From Nitrospira sp. UBA2083 (GTDB lineage Bacteria; Nitrospirota; Nitrospiria; Nitrospirales; Nitrospiraceae), in assembly GCA_002331625.1 (NCBI GenBank), contig DCZN01000008.1, forward strand, positions 1 through 32,921: a stretch of 32,921 bases of DNA. Reading direction: 5' to 3'. Position numbers and translations under genes: made by a program. A model generated the notes under the pieces. That model did no database searches, was not told where the DNA came from, and worked only from the letters and a program-made list of their open reading frames with translations. Within the stretch, counting starts at the first letter, position 1; every line of letters begins with the position of its first letter. Shown here piece by piece: positions 26,529 to 32,921 of this stretch.

Positions 26529-26566
26529 GACTCCTGTATCAGGGTAGCAAAACATCTTTTATGGCC

Positions 26567-26583
26567 AGTACCATAATGGTACT
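26567..26583. promoter_or_regulatory. 17-bp palindrome upstream of the YciI-like gene
   Basis: AGTACCATAATGGTACT is a perfect dyad (8+1+8), centred 32 bases before the ATG at 26607. A second, overlapping dyad pairs TTATGG (26559-26564) with CCATAA (26571-26576), so two alternative structures share bases. It could be an operator or a 5' leader switch. Confidence 0.45.
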
Positions 26584-26606
26584 TCATCAAGAAGAAACGA
26601 TTCGAT

Positions 26607-26885
26607 ATGAAATTTGTCATCATCGGATATGATAGTACAGAAGGGGAAGCAAAGAGGAGAGTTCACCGGGCTGCTCACCTAGCCAACCTTGAACTGCTTG
26701 AAAAACAAGGGAGAGTCATCCTGGCTGGCCCCATGACCGACAAAGCCGGCAGCTTACTGGTTCTGGAATTTGAAACACTGGAAGCGGCCCAGGAGTTTGC
26801 TCGTCAAGACCCATATACCGTCCACGGTGTCTTTGAAAGGCTTGAAATTCATCCGTTTATGCAGGTTTTCCCCAAGCAGCATTGA
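26607..26885 (+). CDS. YciI family protein
   Basis: The 92-residue protein has the ferredoxin-like YciI fold pattern: MKFVIIGYDSTEGEAKRRVHRAAHL (with the family His), LEKQGRVILAGPMTDKAGSLLVLEF and ARQDPYTVHGVFERLEIHPFMQV. YciI-like proteins are small cytoplasmic proteins, some with dehydrochlorinase-like active sites; the substrate here is unknown. The palindrome upstream may regulate it. Confidence 0.9.
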   Translation: MKFVIIGYDSTEGEAKRRVHRAAHLANLELLEKQGRVILAGPMTDKAGSLLVLEFETLEAAQEFARQDPYTVHGVFERLEIHPFMQVFPKQH

Positions 26886-26930
26886 CGAAGCGCTTCACAT
26901 TTCATCAAGTTTCATCTCCTCTTTGAAGCA

Positions 26931-26959
26931 TTGTCCGATCTAGAATCGAGCGGTATAGT
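26931..26959 (+). promoter_or_regulatory. Predicted sigma-70 promoter directly before the TPR protein gene
   Basis: TTGTCC (26931-26936) and TATAGT (26954-26959) are exactly 17 bases apart. The expected transcription start, 6-7 bases after the -10, falls on the A of ATG 26966. There is no Shine-Dalgarno sequence before this ATG. A leaderless mRNA is therefore likely. Confidence 0.6.
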
Positions 26960-26965
26960 TTCCCT

Positions 26966-28240
26966 ATGAATGTCCAAGGGATGCGCGGTGTAGCCTCACT
27001 CATTATTCCCCTTGCAATACTGACACCATATCACCTAGCAAGTGCTTCGGAAACCATGATCGTGGCTGAAGGACAGTATGTGATGGGAGATGGGGACACG
27101 CTCGCACTAGCTGAGGAAAGAGTGCTCCAACGAGCCCAGCGCAGGGCGGTTGAAGAAGCGGGATTGTACATCGAATCAACCTTCCACGACGTAGAAAAGA
27201 CCGAGGCGGGCACGAGCTTCCAGGCAAGTTCCCTGGAGATTAGAACCATTGCTGCAGCGATCACAAAAACTGAGATTCTTGAATCACGTCGTGCCTTCTC
27301 AAATGATCGACCAAGTTTTTATATCCGCATTCGAGCAGTCGTCGACCTCGATAATCTTCGGGCAGCCGTTCAAAGATGGCAATCCGAACAACGATTTGCC
27401 GAACACTTCCGCCGTCTCCAAAAAGAGAATGCCGCCCTCAAGACCCAGCTTGAAACGCTCAGAGCTACCCCCACAGGTGTACGAACTCTCAACATCAAGC
27501 CGGCCAGCCACAATCATAAGACTCAGGAGCAAGCTCGAGCGTTAGTCGAAAAAGCAATTTCCCTTCAGAATCTTCCCCAGAAGCTTGAACTGACCTCCCA
27601 AGCAGCGGTCCTAGACCCTCAATCTGTTGATCCGTTGATCCTCCGTGGCCAAACCTATCTGAGACTCGCATCGGCTTCCTATTCGAACAAGGCCAAACCA
27701 AGCGAATACTCTGCATATATCGATAATGCGCGGATGGATTTCGACCGCGCACTCCTGCTTGATCCTCAAAATACCTGGGCGCTTCTTGGTCAAGGCGACG
27801 TCCATACCTGGCTGCGTCGTCCCAAAGAAGCCATTCCCTCATTTGAACGGGCACTGGAGCTAGACCCCTTCTTTGACCTTGCGCGACTCCGGCTCATCAA
27901 TCTCTACACAGCGGAAGCTCGAAAATTGATGACGCTCAGACAGTGGACGCCCGCCCTTGCAGTCCTAGAAAAATGTCTCCTCCACACTACTCACGACAGC
28001 TGGATTCCATACCAAAAAGAAGCCTATTTGCTCAGAAGTAAGATTTATCAGCACTTGAAGTACCCGCTCCAGGCCATTGAAGACCTGAGTACCATCCTGC
28101 GCGTCGACCCGACAGATAGACAGGCCTTGCTCTCTAGGGCCAAACTCTACCAAGAAGCACTCCAAGGAGATTCGGCAAGAAACGACTTCGAGCATGCCTG
28201 CATGCTTGGATCGACAACAGCCTGCGAACAACTTCCTTAG
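26966..28240 (+). CDS. Secreted TPR protein with an LPP20-like N-terminal domain
   Basis: The 424-residue product has a signal peptide (ASLIIPLAILTPYHLASA, cut before SETMI). Residues 30-150 (MIVAEGQYVMGDGDTLALAEERVLQRAQRRAVEEAGLYIES, TKTEILESRR, FYIRIRAVVD) resemble the LPP20/FlgT-like domain of periplasmic proteins. A short coiled coil (FRRLQKENAALKTQLETLRA) follows, and the C-terminal half has TPR repeats (LLGQGDVHTWLRRPKEAIPSFERALELDPFF; YPLQAIEDLSTILRVDPTDRQALLSRAKLYQEAL). It probably acts as a periplasmic scaffold; no partner is known. The start is ATG 26966; ATG 26981 is possible but its AAGGG touches the codon. Confidence 0.8.
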   Translation: MNVQGMRGVASLIIPLAILTPYHLASASETMIVAEGQYVMGDGDTLALAEERVLQRAQRRAVEEAGLYIESTFHDVEKTEAGTSFQASSLEIRTIAAAITKTEILESRRAFSNDRPSFYIRIRAVVDLDNLRAAVQRWQSEQRFAEHFRRLQKENAALKTQLETLRATPTGVRTLNIKPASHNHKTQEQARALVEKAISLQNLPQKLELTSQAAVLDPQSVDPLILRGQTYLRLASASYSNKAKPSEYSAYIDNARMDFDRALLLDPQNTWALLGQGDVHTWLRRPKEAIPSFERALELDPFFDLARLRLINLYTAEARKLMTLRQWTPALAVLEKCLLHTTHDSWIPYQKEAYLLRSKIYQHLKYPLQAIEDLSTILRVDPTDRQALLSRAKLYQEALQGDSARNDFEHACMLGSTTACEQLP

Positions 28241-28325
28241 GTGCCTCTTCCGACATAGCTTCTTGCTCTGTTTACTTTTGGTTGGGGCTCACAAGCAAAA
28301 CCTAGTTGGGTCTTAGACCTTAATT

Positions 28326-28355
28326 TGACAATCCAAAAGATCGACACCTATAATG
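28326..28355 (+). promoter_or_regulatory. Consensus sigma-70 promoter of the oxidoreductase operon
   Basis: TTGACA (28326-28331) and TATAAT (28350-28355) are both perfect consensus hexamers, 18 bases apart. This is the best promoter in the window and points to very strong expression. The expected start is about 28362, which leaves a leader of about 225 bases before the first gene. Confidence 0.85.
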
Positions 28356-28361
28356 CACCGG

Positions 28362-28586
28362 GCCCTGTTGAGAGTGGTATACGCCCTCCAAAATATTCTG
28401 GCATCCTGGAAGGGCAAAGGACCTAATTCGTTTACCCAGCTAATGGCCCGAAAGCTCCTCGGCTTGGGTCTTCTGTTTTCTTGCAGCGAGCTGCAGAAAG
28501 AGCTTAGAGTGCTTGAATCGAATCAAGTGCATGAAAAATAACTATTTCTTCTATCAACCCTCAATTTTCCCGGAGTGTAGGTTGTG
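28362..28586 (+). other. Long structured 5' leader of the oxidoreductase operon
   Basis: The leader can fold into a nested hairpin: AAGCTC (28452-28457) with GAGCTT (28500-28505) outside, and TTTC(T)TGCAGC with GCTGCAGAAA (28477-28499) inside. An open frame runs through it (to TAA at 28539-28541), but its ATG at 28353 overlaps the -10 box, so only an internal TTG (28368) or GTG (28374) could start it. No known riboswitch is recognised. The region from 28241 to 28325 before the promoter shows nothing. Confidence 0.45.
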
Positions 28587-29219
28587 ATGAGTGAATATCG
28601 TGTGCTCCCAGGACCAGAACACTTTCTTCCCCCGGCTGCCGCAAGTATGGGAATTCGACTGCCGAACCCAGGGGAAGCTCACATTAACGGCGTGATCGCT
28701 TCCGAAGAAAAGGCATATGAAGAAGCCGCACGCCAATTCCTCATGGCAAAAGTCCCGACCATTTTCCCCGGGCCGCTTGTGCTCTGGGCATGGAATGAGA
28801 AAGCGGCGAAGAAGGCCACGGCTATTCGGCATCTCTTCAACACCCTGAAAGAATGTGTCCAACCTGGCCAAAAGCCGATGCTGATTCCGATGCCTGACTA
28901 CCGCCCTAAATATCCTAAGATTAATCCTGAAGTCGAAATCAATCCTAACCATCCCAACCTAACCATCTGGCATAATAAGATCGACTGCTGCATGTTTGTC
29001 GGTGTGCACTGCCATCAGGCCAACCTATCACTAAAGATTATTCGAGGAGGCACCTCCTGCTATACCATCGCCATGTGCGCACAGGCTGGCCACGAAGATG
29101 CGATGCTCTCATTCCGCGATGCTTCAGTCGAAAAGATCATGAAACTAGCCGATACCGTAAAGCGATTAAAGGGGACCGTCCAACCACGTCTGTCAGCTAA
29201 AAACGGGGGGGCAAATTAG
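28587..29219 (+). CDS. 2-oxoacid:ferredoxin oxidoreductase, small accessory (epsilon-like) subunit
   Basis: The 210-residue protein (about 23.5 kDa) is the first gene of the operon. It has PGPLVLWAWNEKAAKKATAIRHL, MLIPMPDYRPKYPKINPE and IDCCMFVGVHCHQANLSLKII. In the five-subunit enzymes of Hydrogenobacter and Nitrospira an extra subunit of about this size (PorE/ForE type) accompanies the alpha, beta, gamma and delta subunits. Related sequences are sometimes annotated as CO-dehydrogenase beta-like. The assignment rests on position and size more than on motifs. ATG 28587 is preferred to GTG 28584; GGAG lies upstream. The next gene is 40 bases downstream. Confidence 0.65.
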   Translation: MSEYRVLPGPEHFLPPAAASMGIRLPNPGEAHINGVIASEEKAYEEAARQFLMAKVPTIFPGPLVLWAWNEKAAKKATAIRHLFNTLKECVQPGQKPMLIPMPDYRPKYPKINPEVEINPNHPNLTIWHNKIDCCMFVGVHCHQANLSLKIIRGGTSCYTIAMCAQAGHEDAMLSFRDASVEKIMKLADTVKRLKGTVQPRLSAKNGGAN

Positions 29220-29259
29220 CTGTTTGAAAACCCGTGATTTATATAAGGAGGCTGGATCC

Positions 29260-30471
29260 ATGGCGGATACACATTCAGTCATCGGCACGAAAAACAAAAA
29301 AGGCCAAACCTATACCGATACCTGGAAAATGATGAACGAGGCTCCGCGTACGCCGTCGTTCTTCACGGGCAGCGAAGTCATCAAGGAAGCCATCCGTCGC
29401 GCCAGCTGCGATGTGATGATCGCCTACCCGATCACCCCGCAATCAGAGGCGGCGGCGCTGATCGGGGAGTTGTTCGCCGAAGGCTATATCGGAGACTACT
29501 TCCGCGGTGAGAGCGAATTTGCGGTGATGTCGCAATGCGCAGGTGCCTCATTTGGCGGGGCCCGCGTATTCACGACTACCGCCGGTCCTGGCACGATGCG
29601 CGCCATGGAAAACTTCCCGATGTGGGCTGGCGCACGGCTGCCGATCCAAATGATCGTGACATGCCGAGGGATCAACTCACCACTCTCGATTCAACCAGAC
29701 ACACTCGAAATCGCCTATCTGCTGAATACCGGCATGTTGGTGTGGCATGCGGAAACAGCGCAGGACTTCTTCGATTGGATTCTCAAGGGCTATATCGTAT
29801 CAGAAGAGCCTGATGTGCATCTCCCGCTCGCCCTTTGCTGCGATGGATTCTTTGTGACGCATACAAAGGACGTGGTCAACCTCACGCCTGCCGATATGTG
29901 TTTGCCACCATACGACCCCTATCGCTCACCGGTGCCCTGTATGGACATGGAGTGTCCACCAGTCCGCATGATGCGCGATCCGTTCGTGATGAAGAGCAAT
30001 TACATTAGCTACGCCACCCATGCGAGTTGGCAACAGGAGATCTGGGCAGCGGTGGAACGGTCTCGCAAGCACACGATTCATTGGCTTAATGGCCTCGTTG
30101 ATACGGAGAATACGGATGCCGATATTGTCATCGTGGCCTCCGGCACGGCTGTCTCCCAGGGCCGTGAAGCCATCCGCATGTTGGAAGATGAAGGCGTGCG
30201 CTGTGGTCTCGTAAAGGTGAAAGCCCTGCGTCCGTGGCCAGAGGAAGAAATTCGTGAAGCCACCAAGAACGCGAAACATATCTTTGTGCCAGAGTTCAAC
30301 GTAACTGGTTGGTTAGCCAAGGAAATTAGGGCTACCGTCCCAAACCATCAGCGCGTCCATGCCGGCCCACATGTGTGTGGAGGCATGACGATGCCGCCGG
30401 AGATCATTGTGTCTGAAATTAAGACGACCCTAGGGATGAAGACCTTCTCCCTGGCTGGTCGTGGAAGCTGA
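29260..30471 (+). CDS. 2-oxoacid:ferredoxin oxidoreductase, alpha subunit
   Basis: The alpha subunit (403 residues) has EVIKEAIRRASCDVMIAYPITPQSEAAALIGEL with the YPITP motif that contacts substrate and cofactor, ESEFAVMSQCAGASFGGARVFTTTAGPG, and a C-terminal transketolase-like domain (VVASGTAVSQGREAIRMLEDEGVRCGLVKVKALRPWP). It is a pyruvate- or 2-oxoglutarate-type enzyme of the reductive TCA cycle; the substrate cannot be told from the sequence alone. ATG 29260 is chosen over 29224 because AAGGAGG lies 8 bases upstream. The beta gene follows after 53 bases with its own AGGAGG. Confidence 0.93.
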   Translation: MADTHSVIGTKNKKGQTYTDTWKMMNEAPRTPSFFTGSEVIKEAIRRASCDVMIAYPITPQSEAAALIGELFAEGYIGDYFRGESEFAVMSQCAGASFGGARVFTTTAGPGTMRAMENFPMWAGARLPIQMIVTCRGINSPLSIQPDTLEIAYLLNTGMLVWHAETAQDFFDWILKGYIVSEEPDVHLPLALCCDGFFVTHTKDVVNLTPADMCLPPYDPYRSPVPCMDMECPPVRMMRDPFVMKSNYISYATHASWQQEIWAAVERSRKHTIHWLNGLVDTENTDADIVIVASGTAVSQGREAIRMLEDEGVRCGLVKVKALRPWPEEEIREATKNAKHIFVPEFNVTGWLAKEIRATVPNHQRVHAGPHVCGGMTMPPEIIVSEIKTTLGMKTFSLAGRGS

Positions 30472-30524
30472 ACTATACTGTCTGCGAACCTGTTCGCTCT
30501 CACGAGCGCCACTGAGGAGGCCAT

Positions 30525-31433
30525 ATGAGCAAAGAACGTATACAGATCTCAGAAGCCCTGTACGATATCATGCCGTCGGATTACCAAGATCTCGTAAAAA
30601 GCGCGACGTACGGCAAGGAAGACCGCGGGTGGAAAGACATCGGGACATCCAAGGAACTGATCGAGCAGCACTCGCTATGCGCCGGCTGTCCTGAGTCAAT
30701 GGCTTTCCGCTACATCTTGGCCTCCCTCCCGAATCCAGAGGACACCGTGATGGTCGGGTCCACCGGCTGTACCAGCTTGGTCTTCCCGATGGTCGCCGTG
30801 CACAATATCCACTCGCTGTTCGGCAACCAGAACGCGATCGCTTCAGGCCTCAAACGTGCCCTCAGTGTCCGATTCCCCGGCCGTGTGAAGGACGTCGTCG
30901 TCCTCGCTGGGGATGGTGCAACCGTCGATATCGGCTTGGATATGACCCTTCAGGCTTGGTTCCGACAAGAGAAATTCACGACCATCTGCTTCGACAACGA
31001 ACTCTACGCCAACACCGGTGGTCAGGAGAGCGGGCTCATGCAGAAAGGCTTCGTTGCCAAGATGGCTCCGGTCGGAAAGCTGTTCGACAAGGTCCGTCTT
31101 CCTGAAATTGCCCGCGAGTCCGGTTGCCACTATGTCGTCAATTGCACAGTCAGCAAGCCATCGCTCGTAGAAAAAGTCATCCGTAATGCAGTGCACGTCG
31201 CTCGTGAAATCGGGCCCACCTATTTGCAGCTCTATACACCTTGTATTCTAGAGATCGGCAAGAACAGTATGGAAGGCTTGCAGGAAATGCGTGATTCCGA
31301 GAAGCCGACCGAACGGTTTGCCTATAAGGAATACATCAGTGAACCAGCTAAGCAATTACTCGCTGAACTGGCAGCGAAGGACAAGGAACGAAAAGCGGCC
31401 GCCAAACAGCTGGCGGGCCAGGCATCAGCATAG
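30525..31433 (+). CDS. 2-oxoacid:ferredoxin oxidoreductase, beta subunit
   Basis: The 302-residue beta subunit binds thiamine diphosphate and a 4Fe-4S cluster. The cluster-type cysteines are C52 and C55 (CAGCPES), C82 (STGCTS) and one of C201/C207. The thiamine motif is AGDGATVDIGLDM (near 128-140) followed by FDNELYANTGGQESG. The order matches the PorB/ForB family. AGGAGG precedes ATG 30525. The protein ends in a lysine-rich tail (KDKERKAAAKQ). Confidence 0.95.
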   Translation: MSKERIQISEALYDIMPSDYQDLVKSATYGKEDRGWKDIGTSKELIEQHSLCAGCPESMAFRYILASLPNPEDTVMVGSTGCTSLVFPMVAVHNIHSLFGNQNAIASGLKRALSVRFPGRVKDVVVLAGDGATVDIGLDMTLQAWFRQEKFTTICFDNELYANTGGQESGLMQKGFVAKMAPVGKLFDKVRLPEIARESGCHYVVNCTVSKPSLVEKVIRNAVHVAREIGPTYLQLYTPCILEIGKNSMEGLQEMRDSEKPTERFAYKEYISEPAKQLLAELAAKDKERKAAAKQLAGQASA

Positions 31434-31451
31434 TCAGACCGGAGGCTTGAT

Positions 31452-32159
31452 ATGATAAAGCGACGATTGAATATTCGGATGTCGGGTTTGGGTGGCCAAG
31501 GCGCGGTCACTGCGGCTCACGTCTTAGCCATGGCTGCCAACCGGGACGGGAAGTTCTCCATCTCTAACCCGTTCTTCGGCGCCGAAAAGCGTATGGCGCC
31601 AGCAGAGAGTTACTGCCGCATCGGCATTGAGAGAATCTACGATCGTGGCGAGTTAGTATTCCCCGATGTCATTCAAGTGTTTCATCCTCAAGTGATCACC
31701 ATGGGGAAGAGTTACACCATGCCTTTTTACTCCGGTGTAAAAGAAGGCGGAGTGGTCATCATTAATTCCGCGCAGCCGTTACTGTCCGATGAAGATGTGG
31801 AAAGGCTCAAGGATTTGAACGTCGCCGTGTTTTATATCGCTGGCACCGAGTTGGCCATTGAAGTAGCTGGCACCGAACTGTCGACGAATATGGCGATGAT
31901 CGGCTCTGTCTCAGGCATTACGAAATGTGTCTCGATGGAGGCCCTCGACGGCGCGCTCCAAGAGCGGTTTGGAAAGAAATTTGTGGCCTCCGGAGGAACC
32001 GCCTCCTTAGACGAAGCCATCAAGAAAAAATTTGCCAAGAAAGAAATGCTGCTGGCCAAGAACTTGGCAACCGTGAAAGCAGCCTATGAAGTCGCTAGCG
32101 AATGGGCCGACAAGAACAAGGTCGAGCTGCGCGTCGGCAATCCGGCCGTTGCTGCCTAA
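31452..32159 (+). CDS. 2-oxoacid:ferredoxin oxidoreductase, gamma subunit
   Basis: The 235-residue gamma subunit begins NIRMSGLGGQGAVTAAHVLAMAA, then FFGAEKRMAPAESYCRIG, and VIINSAQPLLSDEDVERL. The GxGGQG motif is the gamma-domain hallmark. It follows beta by 18 bases and precedes delta by 18. The last 40 residues are helical. Confidence 0.93.
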   Translation: MIKRRLNIRMSGLGGQGAVTAAHVLAMAANRDGKFSISNPFFGAEKRMAPAESYCRIGIERIYDRGELVFPDVIQVFHPQVITMGKSYTMPFYSGVKEGGVVIINSAQPLLSDEDVERLKDLNVAVFYIAGTELAIEVAGTELSTNMAMIGSVSGITKCVSMEALDGALQERFGKKFVASGGTASLDEAIKKKFAKKEMLLAKNLATVKAAYEVASEWADKNKVELRVGNPAVAA

Positions 32160-32177
32160 GATAAGGAACCAACTCGA

Positions 32178-32456
32178 ATGTATAACGTCGCGCAAGTTAT
32201 TGATGAGAAGTGCACGGCTAAGAAGGGCTGCCGGCTGTGCATCATGTACTGTCCAGAAGCAAACTGTCTTGATTTGAATACCTCTAAGATGGTGGCAGAG
32301 GTCATCATTGACCGCTGCAAAGGTTGCGAGCTCTGTGTGGTCGTCTGCAACGCCGCCAAGCACGAAGCGATCGTGATGCAAGCAGTCAGCGCCACTGGTC
32401 AGTTAATGACAAAAAAAGGAGAGTCCGCCGCCTTGGGCCAAGCCTACCAAGGTTGA
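32178..32456 (+). CDS. 2-oxoacid:ferredoxin oxidoreductase, delta (ferredoxin-like) subunit
   Basis: The 92-residue protein carries two 4Fe-4S motifs that pass electrons to ferredoxin. The second is regular: C47xxC50xxC53xxxC57. The first is C12-x5-C18-x2-C21-x3-C25-P, with a longer gap between the first two cysteines than the usual x2. C30 is an extra cysteine. The rest is short and charged. Last gene before the terminator. Confidence 0.93.
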   Translation: MYNVAQVIDEKCTAKKGCRLCIMYCPEANCLDLNTSKMVAEVIIDRCKGCELCVVVCNAAKHEAIVMQAVSATGQLMTKKGESAALGQAYQG

Positions 32457-32478
32457 GCACGATTGGTTCGAATTGAAA

Positions 32479-32510
32479 AGCCCCATGGCGTCCACGCTAT
32501 GGGGCTTTTT
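32479..32510 (+). terminator. Rho-independent terminator of the oxidoreductase operon
   Basis: AGCCCCATGGCG (32479-32490) pairs with CGCTATGGGGCT (32495-32506) around TCCA with one mismatch, followed by TTTTT (32506-32510). It begins 23 bases after the delta-subunit stop codon. Confidence 0.88.
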
Positions 32511-32532
32511 GTTGCCGTCCAACGAGGGATAC

Positions 32533-32802
32533 ATGGAAAACGAAGACAATGTCATTGATGAACTGCTCCGAGAAATTGCCGGACTGATCAATGAATATCC
32601 CAAGGCCATTGAGCGACAGGCCGCTGTCATTCAAGCCACAGGGAAAGATCCTGAGCTCGTCGAAAAGCTGGTTAAAGCCGCCGACACAATGCGCGATAGC
32701 GGCAATCTCTATCTCACCTGGGCTAAGCACTATGCTGCACTCGCGAAAGGCAATACTGACGCCTCATCGGATGAAGACGAAACCGAGGACTTCGACGTCT
32801 AA
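32533..32802 (+). CDS. Small acidic hypothetical protein
   Basis: The 89-residue product begins MENEDNVIDELLREIAGLINEYPKAI and is mostly helical, with an acidic end (SSDEDETEDFDV). GAGGGA precedes ATG 32533. An upstream in-frame ATG at 32473 overlaps the terminator and is rejected. No family is recognised. Confidence 0.7.
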   Translation: MENEDNVIDELLREIAGLINEYPKAIERQAAVIQATGKDPELVEKLVKAADTMRDSGNLYLTWAKHYAALAKGNTDASSDEDETEDFDV

Positions 32803-32863
32803 AAAATCTCCCTATTCGACCAAAAGTTTTGCTAAAATACCTTTTCTATTCTTTAAGCCTCGT

Positions 32864-32921
32864 TCCCCGGTAGCTCAGTTGGTAGAGCAGCCGGCTGTTA
32901 ACCGGCTGGTCGCAGGTTCGA
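32864..32921 (+). tRNA. tRNA-Asn (GTT), partial at window end
   Basis: The 5' 58 bases of a tRNA: TCCCCGG acceptor strand, D arm GCTCAGTTGGTAGAGC, anticodon stem CCGGC/GCCGG with loop TGTTAAC containing GTT, and the start of the T arm (GCAGGTTCGA). The 3' end is outside the window. Confidence 0.93.

Noticed and set aside
28353..28541. 62-codon open frame before the oxidoreductase operon
   Set aside because: Its ATG overlaps the -10 box of the predicted promoter, so it cannot be translated from that transcript; internal TTG/GTG starts remain a weak possibility.

Overview
The window looks like chromosomal DNA of a Nitrospira-type bacterium (phylum Nitrospirota). The main reason is the 3' block from 28326 to 32510: a small five-gene 2-oxoacid:ferredoxin oxidoreductase operon of the kind that Nitrospira and Hydrogenobacter use in the reductive TCA cycle. 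A PEP-CTERM-like surface protein and a split short-form his operon fit this. The assignment is by recognition of gene content, not by a database search.

Layout. 1-1346: the 3' end of rnhC, then a YefM/RelE-type toxin-antitoxin pair. 1461-7312 (minus strand): a PEP-CTERM-like secreted protein, a GH13 branching-enzyme-like protein, a 759-residue protein with a TIR/deoxyribosyltransferase-like domain, a TPR scaffold and a SLOG-like domain, and upstream of it a broken TIR-domain gene. 7622-12423 (minus): a zinc-ribbon coiled-coil protein, a CAU tRNA, and rpoD and dnaG as a macromolecular-synthesis pair. 12438-16341 (minus): HIT protein, hisIE, hisF, hisA, a lipoprotein gene and hisH, tightly packed. 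16338-18042: an accessory segment (a small ORF coupled to hisH, a MntA/HepT-type toxin-antitoxin pair with an in-frame stop in mntA, and a truncated DUF4238 gene) that separates hisH from hisB. 18071-25662 (minus): a his terminator, then hisB, hisD, hisG, murA, prmC and prfA, a strong terminator, rpmE and rho. 26112-28240 (plus): DUF2203, YciI-like and TPR/LPP20-like genes. 28326-32510 (plus): a near-consensus promoter, a 225-base leader and the oxidoreductase operon with its terminator. 32533-32921: a small hypothetical gene and the 5' part of tRNA-Asn.

Functionally, most of the window is housekeeping: translation termination (prfA, prmC), transcription (rpoD, rho), replication priming (dnaG), histidine biosynthesis, peptidoglycan (murA) and carbon fixation. 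The accessory content is concentrated in three places: 700-1346, 4583-7312 and 16338-18042. All three carry defence- or conflict-type genes, and two show decay (frameshift, nonsense codon, truncation). The most unusual item is the TIR-like/TPR/SLOG protein and its decayed TIR neighbour. The most unexpected regulatory items are the structured leader before the oxidoreductase operon, an apparently leaderless TPR-protein mRNA, and perfect palindromes before several genes.
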